From: Candidatus Latescibacterota bacterium
GTDB taxonomy: Bacteria > Latescibacterota > UBA2968 > GCA-2709665
DNA: 5,725 nt
NCBI GenBank assembly: GCA_030746455.1
Contig: JASLMQ010000123.1
Location: 1-5,725, forward strand
Reading direction: 5' to 3'
The position numbers were made by a program, and so were the translations under genes. The notes beneath the pieces are model-generated. The model saw only the letters and a program-made list of their open reading frames with translations, did no database searches and was not told where the DNA came from. Below, one piece after another: positions 1-5,050 of the stretch. Each line of letters begins with the position of its first letter. Positions within the stretch are counted from its first letter, which is position 1.

Positions 1-112
1 GGCGGGGTTCCCGCATTCCCAGCGCAGGGATTCATCCCTGCGCGTCACGAAGCGCAAACGCTCCCGTCCGTGGTCGGAACCACCACGCCAGATGCTAACG
101 AGACCCGGCCGG
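1..112. repeat. Direct repeat copy 1 (truncated by window edge)
   Basis: This 112-bp block is identical base for base to 278-389. It contains a perfect 10-bp inverted repeat with a 2-nt loop (22-31 with 34-43) and a smaller 5-bp hairpin (70-74 with 79-83). The block starts with the right arm of a third hairpin whose left arm is visible only in copy 2 (269-274), so this copy probably continues to the left of the window. I see no convincing gene in it; short open frames on both strands are by-products of the high G+C and of the duplication. Confidence 0.93.
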
Positions 113-277
113 GCGCCGATCCGAACCCCGCGCGGCGCAGAACCGCCGCGCTCATATGCACCAAACCCGGCAGCGCCGGGCTGGATGCCCGTCCCGTTGC
201 CATCCACACCGACAGACGATGCCAGGCAGGTCGCACCACTAGACTGAGTCGGCCCAACGCATGCTCAGCCCGCCGAA
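113..277. other. Spacer between the two direct repeats, no gene seen
   Basis: This is 165 bp of non-coding G+C-rich DNA between the repeat copies. It holds one compact hairpin, 166-171 with 175-180 (6 bp, loop AGC). Its end, 269-274, is the left arm of a 6-bp hairpin (CCCGCC, loop GAA) whose right arm lies in repeat copy 2. I see no promoter, ribosome site or believable reading frame. On the minus strand an open frame crosses the spacer and both repeat edges, but nothing in it looks like a known protein. Confidence 0.6.
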
Positions 278-389
278 GGCGGGGTTCCCGCATTCCCAGC
301 GCAGGGATTCATCCCTGCGCGTCACGAAGCGCAAACGCTCCCGTCCGTGGTCGGAACCACCACGCCAGATGCTAACGAGACCCGGCCGG
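278..389. repeat. Direct repeat copy 2
   Basis: This is the second copy of the 112-bp repeat, offset by 277 bp from the first and identical to it; the match breaks at 390. The 10-bp palindrome lies at 299-308 with 311-320 and the small hairpin at 347-351 with 356-360. The hairpin 269-274 with 278-283 (CCCGCC-GAA-GGCGGG) straddles the left border, so the true repeat unit probably begins near 269. It ends 82 bp before the first gene's start codon, so it lies in or just upstream of the operon's promoter region. Confidence 0.93.
299..320. other. Perfect 10-bp inverted repeat in repeat copy 2
   Basis: The arms GCGCAGGGAT and ATCCCTGCGC are separated only by TC. As RNA this gives a very stable stem with a minimal loop; as DNA it is a near-continuous palindrome that could be a dimer-binding site or a cruciform. 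The identical structure occurs at 22-43. No T-run follows, so it does not look like an intrinsic terminator. Confidence 0.85.
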
Positions 390-471
390 CGGCCCGCACC
401 CTCGCAATCAGCTATCGAGCAGTGACGCTGCCCAATGACACTTGATCTCCCCGTTCGCAAGGGATTCTAAG
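390..471 (+). promoter_or_regulatory. Leader region upstream of the S8-DUF1611 operon
   Basis: These 82 bp between repeat copy 2 and the first start codon should hold the operon's promoter or leader, but I find no good -35/-10 pair. The clear element is a ribosome-binding sequence, AAGGGA at 459-464, seven bases before the ATG at 472. It favours that ATG over the upstream in-frame TTG at 442, which has no purine-rich sequence at a suitable distance, and over the later ATG at 502. Confidence 0.5.
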
Positions 472-2439
472 ATGTTGACGCAAGACCATCCCAACGAGAA
501 CATGCCCCCTGATCCCACCCTCGACTTCAACAGTCTTACGGGCCGCGGCATCAAGGTCGCGATCGTGGACAGCGGCATCGACGCGGATCACCCCAAGGTC
601 GGCGGCGTGTGCCGAGGCGTGAGTCTCGAGCAAGGACCAAACGGATCGATTGTGACCGGCCACGATACCGGGGATCGCTCCGGACACGGCACGGCATGCG
701 CGGGGATCATCCGCAAGAAGGCCCAGGACGCACAGCTCTACAGCATTCGCATCTTCGACGAGACGCTTACCGCCGACGGAAGGCTTCTCGTGGCCGCGAT
801 CCGATGGGCCGTCTGTCACGGCATGGACGTCGTGAACCTGAGCCTCGGCACCACCGACGTGACCTACCGCAGGACCGTCGCGGTGGTATGCCGGAGGGCC
901 GTTCGGGCCGGCATCATACTGGTCGCCGCTGGACACCCCGAAGGCATCGAGAGTTTCCCCGCCGCGCTCCCGGACGTTATCGGCGTCACCGGCGGCGCCA
1001 TCTACGACCGATACGGATACCGTTTCCGACCGGGCCAGCCCATCGAGTGCATCGCCCGTGGAAATGAGCAGCGCGTGTGCTGGTCCAACGGACGGGAGAT
1101 CATGGCGGCGGGCACGTCGTTCGCGGCCCCCCACATCTCGGCCATCGTCGCACTCATCCGTGAGGCCCATCCAGACGCATCCCTTGCCCATGTGCGTCAC
1201 TACCTCGACGCAAACGCGTCGGGGGAGCCGCAGACCAGCCGACGCAGCGTCGTGTCGCCCCGGGCGAACGCCCGCAGGGTTTCGCGCGACGAGTCCTGTG
1301 CGACATCGGACTACAGCTGGATCAAGAAGGCCGCGTTGTATCCATTCAACAAGGAGATGCACGCCTTTGTCCGCTTCCGCGATCTGCTCGACTTCGAGAT
1401 CGTGGGTATCGCGGATCCCGTCGGCAAGGGCCTCGTAGGCAAGGATGCGGGAGGGGCCATCGGCGTTGCATCAACCGGCGTTCGGATCTCCTGTCGCATC
1501 GAGGACGCCATCCATGACGCGGACACCCTCATCCTCGGCTACGTCGACGAGCTGGCGCGTATGTCCGGACGGGACCTGCTTCGCGAGTCCATCGAGACGG
1601 CCCTTGGAGGAGGCCTGAATGTCTTCAGCTTTCTTCCCGTCCTCTCCGAAACGTATGGCGACCTCCACGACGCCGCGCAGGAGAAGGGGCTCCGCGTCGT
1701 CTACCCCGACGTCCCACTCGAGGAGATCGCCGAATCCCTCGCTACCGATCGCGGGGCCGACGTCGACGTCCCCGTCCTTGGCGTCTTCGGTACCAGCGCC
1801 TCCCAGGGGAAGTTCACGCTACAGCTTGCACTGCGGCGTGCACTCCAGCAGGAGGGCTACCGCGTCGGCCAGATCGGCACCGAGCACCACGCGCGTCTCT
1901 TCGGCCTGGACCTCGCCTTCCCGATGGGCTATGCCTCTCCCCTGAGCTTCCCGGTTGAGTACTACGTGCCCTACCTCAGCGGCAAGGCACGCGATATCTG
2001 CGAGCGAAGGCGTCCCCACATCCTCCTGGTCGGCTCGCAGTCGGGCACCATCCCCTACGACGTGAACGAGTCGCGCACCCACGCGCTTCCCTCCATCGCC
2101 TTTCTGCTGGGGACGCGGCCCGACGCCTGCATCCTCGCGGTCAACAGCATCGATCCCGAGGCCTACATACGGGACACCATCGACGGCATCCGCTCAGTGG
2201 CCAAGGCGCCGACCATCATGCTGGCCATGAGCGACAAGGCCAAGCACATCCGGGCGGCCTACGGCCGCAGCTTCGTGACCCCCAGGCAGATGTCCAACGA
2301 CCAGATCGAGCGCGAACGGAGCCGCATCGAGCAGACCTTCGCCCTCCCCACCGTGGTGATCGTGTCCGGCGAGGGCCAGCGCCGCATGGCCCAAACGGTA
2401 ATCGATCACTTCTCCGCGGGTACCCCATCCCCGAACTGA
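472..2439 (+). CDS. Subtilisin-like (S8) protease domain fused to DUF1611 P-loop domain
   Basis: A 655-residue two-domain protein. The N-terminal half (about residues 22-255) is a subtilisin fold: catalytic Asp33 in VDSGID, His72 in SGHGTACAGI and Ser216 in GTSFAAPH, plus the VVNLSLG core strand. The oxyanion-hole Asn expected in an AAGN-type motif is replaced: the sequence is AAGHPEG with His155. There is no signal peptide and no room for a propeptide, so it should be cytoplasmic. An Arg/Ser-rich linker leads to a DUF1611 region (about 287-650) with a Rossmann-like first half and a P-loop-like GTSASQGKFT (440-449, Lys447). DUF1611 includes DgcN, reported to act on D-glutamate as an N-acetyltransferase. 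It is the first gene of a four-gene operon, 13 nt from the ACP gene. I infer processing or modification of an amino-acyl or peptide substrate; the real substrate is unknown. The family calls are firm, the function is not. The open frame extends to a TTG at 442, but AAGGGA at 459-464 supports this ATG. Confidence 0.9.
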   Translation: MLTQDHPNENMPPDPTLDFNSLTGRGIKVAIVDSGIDADHPKVGGVCRGVSLEQGPNGSIVTGHDTGDRSGHGTACAGIIRKKAQDAQLYSIRIFDETLTADGRLLVAAIRWAVCHGMDVVNLSLGTTDVTYRRTVAVVCRRAVRAGIILVAAGHPEGIESFPAALPDVIGVTGGAIYDRYGYRFRPGQPIECIARGNEQRVCWSNGREIMAAGTSFAAPHISAIVALIREAHPDASLAHVRHYLDANASGEPQTSRRSVVSPRANARRVSRDESCATSDYSWIKKAALYPFNKEMHAFVRFRDLLDFEIVGIADPVGKGLVGKDAGGAIGVASTGVRISCRIEDAIHDADTLILGYVDELARMSGRDLLRESIETALGGGLNVFSFLPVLSETYGDLHDAAQEKGLRVVYPDVPLEEIAESLATDRGADVDVPVLGVFGTSASQGKFTLQLALRRALQQEGYRVGQIGTEHHARLFGLDLAFPMGYASPLSFPVEYYVPYLSGKARDICERRRPHILLVGSQSGTIPYDVNESRTHALPSIAFLLGTRPDACILAVNSIDPEAYIRDTIDGIRSVAKAPTIMLAMSDKAKHIRAAYGRSFVTPRQMSNDQIERERSRIEQTFALPTVVIVSGEGQRRMAQTVIDHFSAGTPSPN

Positions 2440-2452
2440 CCAGGAGCGAGCC

Positions 2453-2767
2453 ATGGAGGAGCCAGAGCATCTCGCCCGCCAGATCAAGCACATCATCATC
2501 CGCGCGCTCAAGCTCAACGTGGAGGCCGATGAGATCGGCGACGATGAGATCATCTTCGGCGACGGGATCGGCGCGGATTCGACTTCCACCCTGGAGATCG
2601 TCTTCGCCGTGGAGGAAGCCTTTGGCATCGAAGTCGAGGATGAAGATCTGCGTGTCGAGCTCTTCAGCTCCGTACGCGCCCTCAGGGACTTCGTGGAAGG
2701 CAAGCTGAGGGATCGAGGAGAGCTTTCCCCGCGTGCACGTTCACTGACCGTCGAACCGAAGGGGTAA
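2453..2767 (+). CDS. Acyl carrier protein
   Basis: A 104-residue acidic helical protein with the hallmarks of a phosphopantetheine-carrying acyl carrier protein. The attachment Ser43 sits in GADS, followed by a helix (TLEIVFAVEEAFGIEVE) typical of ACP helix II and by the acidic helix III region. The residue after the serine is Thr and the next is Ser, where most ACPs have Leu-Asp (DSLD), a mild departure. The first 20 residues form an amphipathic helix; the tail after about residue 88 is short and charged. The start has AGGAG at 2442-2446, six bases upstream. It lies 13 nt after the S8-DUF1611 gene and 2 nt before the next, so it is co-transcribed. By analogy with BtrI in butirosin biosynthesis it may carry an aminoacyl or acyl group for the BtrH-like protein downstream. 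No loading enzyme is in the window, so the cargo is unknown. Confidence 0.9.
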   Translation: MEEPEHLARQIKHIIIRALKLNVEADEIGDDEIIFGDGIGADSTSTLEIVFAVEEAFGIEVEDEDLRVELFSSVRALRDFVEGKLRDRGELSPRARSLTVEPKG

Positions 2768-2769
2768 CG

Positions 2770-3375
2770 ATGCCGATCTGTTCCAGCTTTAGGGTCCTGG
2801 ACCTCGGTCCGTACTACAACAACGACGGCATCTCCACCGATGAGAATCGGGCGGACGGGGACTTCACCGGCGCGGGCGTCACGTATCCCGCGGAGGATCT
2901 GCCTCCATCGTACGCACGTGTCGAGTACGGCGGCGTCGCATTCCGTTTCCCCAGCAAGCTGGACGGGTTGGACAACAACGTCTCGCTGGAGGCACAGGCT
3001 GTCCCGGTTTATCCCGGCCTCTACAGCGCGCTACACGTGCTGGGTTCAGGCGAAGACAGCCTGGAGGACATCGTCCATTTCGTGGGCGAGGACGGCAACA
3101 CGCACGAGCCCACCCTCGCTCTGAGTGCCTGGCACCGTGGGAACAGCCTGCTGTATGGTGAGCTCCAGGCCATCGTCTGCACAGGGTACCATCATTCCTC
3201 GGGCCATATTGCCACCTCGCACCTCGGTGTCTGCTACGGCATCTGGATGCAGTCGGTACGCATCCGGACGAGCACCCGTCTGGTGTCGATCCGGCTTCCC
3301 GACAATCCGGGCATGCACATATTCGCGATGACCCTCGCTCGCGGCCCGGCCGGAACAAGGGAGGTGAACAGGTGA
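2770..3375 (+). CDS. Beta-sandwich, sugar-binding-like protein (cytoplasmic)
   Basis: A 201-residue protein. The N-terminus has LDLGPYYNNDGIS (10-22), then ADGDF (28-32), TYPAEDLP (38-45), a GGVAFRFP strand (54-61) and DNN (68-70). This succession resembles a jelly-roll module I know as an accessory, putatively carbohydrate-binding domain of secreted glycoside hydrolases. Here it stands alone, without a signal peptide or catalytic domain. The middle is strand-rich with ALHVLGS; the C-terminal half carries several Tyr/His residues (CTGYHHSSGH). The start is supported by AAGGGG at 2759-2764, overlapping the ACP stop region; only 2 nt separate the genes. The last codons contain the ribosome site of the next gene. 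I infer a binding or scaffold role for a sugar-containing acceptor in the ACP/BtrH-like pathway. An enzyme role cannot be excluded. The family assignment is by memory of motifs only. Confidence 0.72.
   Translation: MPICSSFRVLDLGPYYNNDGISTDENRADGDFTGAGVTYPAEDLPPSYARVEYGGVAFRFPSKLDGLDNNVSLEAQAVPVYPGLYSALHVLGSGEDSLEDIVHFVGEDGNTHEPTLALSAWHRGNSLLYGELQAIVCTGYHHSSGHIATSHLGVCYGIWMQSVRIRTSTRLVSIRLPDNPGMHIFAMTLARGPAGTREVNR
3357..3374 (+). promoter_or_regulatory. Strong Shine-Dalgarno and overlapping GTG start
   Basis: AAGGGAGGTG (3357-3366) lies five bases before a GTG start at 3372, whose last two bases begin the TGA stop of the preceding gene (GTGA overlap, 3372-3375). This favours GTG 3372 as the start and indicates translational coupling between the beta-sandwich protein and the BtrH-like protein. 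Confidence 0.8.
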
Positions 3376-4379
3376 GGCGATCCATCCCGGACGTTCCGTT
3401 CAGCGACGGCGACCACTATCCCTGCGACCTCGTCGCCCTGGATGCCATGCTCCAGTTCCACGGCTATGCCACTCCCCTGGTGATACACGACCAGTGGTTC
3501 CTGTTCTATGGAAGAAGGGACTCCGGCGCGCGCCGGCTTCACCCGCGTTTCTTCCCCCTTGAGGCCACCCTATCTGTGTGGGGCATCCGAGCGATCCATC
3601 ACCACGAACCCGATGGCGAGACCGCGTGGTGCCGTGTCCGAGCCCGGATCGACGAGGGCCATCCCGTTCCCGTTCTTGCCGACACCTACCACCTGGAGGC
3701 CCTGTACTATCCCGGCTGGGGAAACCACACCGGACATTCCATCATCCTGTGCGGATATGATGATCCCGGCAGAACCGTGGACCTGGTGGACCCTTCGCCG
3801 AGCAAGCGGCACCGCGGCACCCACCCGCTGCCGGGCCTGATGGATGCCTGGGGTTCCAATGCCATCGTCCCCTACACTTGGATGGAGTTCCAGCCTCCGG
3901 ACACCCCGCGAGAGCTCGGGGCCAAGGAGGCCGTCCTCACCGTGGTGCGGAACGTCCAACTCATGGCTGGCCAGGTTCCGAGTCCTGCCGGCGGCCACAT
4001 CGGAATCGCGGCACTCCTCGCCCTGGAACAGGACCTCGATGGATGGAGCTGCCTCGAACCCGAGGACCAGAGAAGCCGCCTGATGGTTCTGTACGAGGAC
4101 CTGCTGCCGGTTGTGCGGGAGCGGGAAGGGCACGCCGCTTATTTGCGGCTGGCGGGCGGAGGGCTCGGGATTCCAGACATGGCCGAGTCTGGAGATCATC
4201 TGCGGGCCCTCGCGCAGAAGTGGCTCGTGCTCAGGAACCTCTGCCTGAAGGCCCGACGAAGGCCGCTCGAGCCTGTGATGGAGAGGCTGCGAATGCGTCT
4301 CAGGGAGATCGTGGAACTGGAAGAACGGACATTGACCCACCTGAAGGGATGGCTCGGAGGACCGCTCAATTCCGATTGA
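3372..4379 (+). CDS. BtrH-like acyltransferase (papain-fold) with helical C-terminal domain
   Basis: A 335-residue protein. The N-terminal part (about 14-145) matches the BtrH N-terminal, papain-like pattern: Cys18 near the start of a helix (HYPCDLVALDAML), His122 in GHSIILCGYDD and Asp140 in LVDPSPS, a plausible Cys-His-Asp catalytic set. BtrH in butirosin biosynthesis moves a gamma-glutamyl-aminohydroxybutyryl group from the carrier protein BtrI onto an amine of ribostamycin. The C-terminal half (about 185-335) is mostly helical, rich in Leu/Arg/Glu, and sits where BtrH-type proteins often carry a second domain (DUF4872). It starts with GTG overlapping the previous stop, after a very strong ribosome site. 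With the ACP two genes upstream, transfer of an ACP-bound acyl or aminoacyl group to an amine or other nucleophile is the most likely role (inference). A cysteine peptidase role is the alternative. Confidence 0.8.
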   Translation: MRRSIPDVPFSDGDHYPCDLVALDAMLQFHGYATPLVIHDQWFLFYGRRDSGARRLHPRFFPLEATLSVWGIRAIHHHEPDGETAWCRVRARIDEGHPVPVLADTYHLEALYYPGWGNHTGHSIILCGYDDPGRTVDLVDPSPSKRHRGTHPLPGLMDAWGSNAIVPYTWMEFQPPDTPRELGAKEAVLTVVRNVQLMAGQVPSPAGGHIGIAALLALEQDLDGWSCLEPEDQRSRLMVLYEDLLPVVREREGHAAYLRLAGGGLGIPDMAESGDHLRALAQKWLVLRNLCLKARRRPLEPVMERLRMRLREIVELEERTLTHLKGWLGGPLNSD

Positions 4380-4404
4380 CACCGGGGTGCCAACGGTCTA
4401 TCTT
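4376..4404 (+). promoter_or_regulatory. Candidate sigma70 promoter P1 (TTGACA-N17-TATCTT)
   Basis: A perfect -35 hexamer TTGACA (4376-4381) overlaps the stop codon of the BtrH-like gene and is followed after exactly 17 bp by TATCTT (4399-4404, four of six consensus bases). Transcription would begin near 4411. The -10 is followed by GGC, as in the second promoter at 4516. It could drive a short RNA ending at the hairpin 4435-4470, or read through to the small membrane-protein gene. Confidence 0.5.
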
Positions 4405-4434
4405 GGCGTCCACCAGTTGCTATGGCAATAGCCG

Positions 4435-4470
4435 GCCCCCGAGGGCGTTGGGAGGGAAGCCTTCGGGGGC
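4435..4470 (+). terminator. GC-rich hairpin, possible terminator
   Basis: GCCCCCGA (4435-4442) pairs perfectly with TCGGGGGC (4463-4470), with a 20-nt loop that allows two extra G-C pairs beside a bulge. It is followed by TCTGGTTTGT, only a weak T-rich run. It lies 56 bp after the operon's last stop, so it may end the four-gene transcript or that of promoter P1. A role as a 3'-end stabiliser or attenuator is equally possible. Confidence 0.45.
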
Positions 4471-4515
4471 TCTGGTTTGTACGCAACATGGAACCGTGCC
4501 GACGTTCCAATCGGC

Positions 4516-4544
4516 TTGACAATCACGGACCACAGCCCAATATT
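4516..4544 (+). promoter_or_regulatory. Candidate sigma70 promoter P2 (TTGACA-N17-AATATT)
   Basis: TTGACA (4516-4521) is separated by exactly 17 bp from AATATT (4539-4544, four of six consensus bases), again followed by GGC. Transcription would start near 4551 and give a leader of about 100 nt before the GTG at 4654. It is placed to drive the small membrane-protein gene and probably the UxuA-like gene. Confidence 0.55.
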
Positions 4545-4602
4545 GGCCGAAGCCGGTCGGACTGACAGGGCCCACCAGGATGGACTGGCGGGATCTGCGA
4601 AA

Positions 4603-4628
4603 CCTGCGCCAGGTATCTGTGGCGCGGG
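4603..4628 (+). other. Leader hairpin before the small membrane-protein gene
   Basis: CCTGCGCCA (4603-4611) pairs with TGGCGCGGG (4620-4628), nine pairs with one T-G wobble and an 8-nt loop. It lies in the predicted leader of promoter P2 and ends 12 bases before the AAAGGAGG ribosome site (4641-4648). It might stabilise the message or regulate translation. I do not recognise a known riboswitch class. Confidence 0.5.
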
Positions 4629-4653
4629 TGGCACCTAAGCAAAGGAGGACACC

Positions 4654-5007
4654 GTGGGGAGGCTCGTCACCGTGCTCCTGGCCGCACTCCTCGTCTGGAT
4701 GCCTATGTCCGCTGCCGATGCGGGTCGGCTCAAGAAGTCCGTGGTCATTGGATTGGCGGTCGGAGGAGGCGTCGCGTTCGCGCTTTCAGCATCCAGATCG
4801 ATCGGGAGACCACGCATCCTTCTGATCAGCTCGGCGATGGCGGTTGCGGTTGGGGGGGCCATTTTCGTGACCGGGATGCACTTCCATAATCAAGGCATCG
4901 TCGGTATCGGGACCGGCGGAAGTCGGCTGCAGATGCCTCGGCTCCGCTACTCCCTGGCAAGAGGCAATCGCGAGATATCCCTGCCCCTTGTTTCCATGAG
5001 ATTTTAG
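4654..5007 (+). CDS. Small exported or membrane protein, unknown function
   Basis: A 117-residue protein with a GTG start five bases after a near-perfect AAAGGAGG (4641-4648). Residues 1-23 look like a signal peptide: Arg3, a hydrophobic core (VTVLLAALLVWM) and an Ala-Asp-Ala cleavage site before Gly24. Two further hydrophobic stretches follow, about 30-46 (Gly-rich, GLAVGGGVAF) and 55-74, separated by a basic turn. They could be membrane helices, making this a two- or three-span inner-membrane protein. The tail (about 88-117) looks strand-like and ends in Phe (SMRF), which recalls the C-terminal signature of outer-membrane proteins but is too short to prove it. I do not recognise a family. 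It lies 43 nt before the UxuA-like gene and is probably co-transcribed with it from promoter P2. Confidence 0.72.
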   Translation: MGRLVTVLLAALLVWMPMSAADAGRLKKSVVIGLAVGGGVAFALSASRSIGRPRILLISSAMAVAVGGAIFVTGMHFHNQGIVGIGTGGSRLQMPRLRYSLARGNREISLPLVSMRF

Positions 5008-5029
5008 GGCTTCCCCAGATCGGGAAGCC
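5008..5029 (+). other. Intercistronic hairpin after the small membrane-protein gene
   Basis: GGCTTCCC (5008-5015) and GGGAAGCC (5022-5029) form a perfect 8-bp stem with loop CAGATC, starting at the base after the TAG stop. No T-run follows; the sequence leads straight into the next ribosome site. It is therefore more likely an mRNA-processing, stability or attenuation element than a full terminator. Confidence 0.6.
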
Positions 5030-5050
5030 GACCAAGAGGAGTGGATGACC

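Noticed and set aside
1..389. CRISPR array
   Set aside because: Only two repeats, 112 bp long with a 165-bp spacer; size and spacing do not fit a CRISPR array and no cas gene is present.
45..460. Minus-strand and plus-strand short open frames across the direct repeats
   Set aside because: They share sequence only because of the duplicated DNA, lack ribosome sites, and match no family I can name with confidence. The region is better described as repeats.
442..471. TTG at 442 as start of the S8-DUF1611 gene
   Set aside because: No Shine-Dalgarno at a proper distance, whereas ATG 472 has AAGGGA seven bases upstream; the extra ten residues add no domain.
412..1362. 316-residue minus-strand open frame opposite the protease domain
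   Set aside because: It lies antisense to a clear S8 domain with catalytic motifs, has no recognisable domain, and long antisense frames are common in G+C-rich coding DNA.
3570..4382. 270-residue minus-strand open frame opposite the BtrH-like gene
   Set aside because: Antisense to a well-supported gene with strong ribosome site and catalytic residues; no motif of its own.
4487..4564. 25-codon ATG frame as a possible precursor peptide
   Set aside because: No ribosome site, very Arg/Asn-rich, no leader/core pattern, and it overlaps promoter P2.
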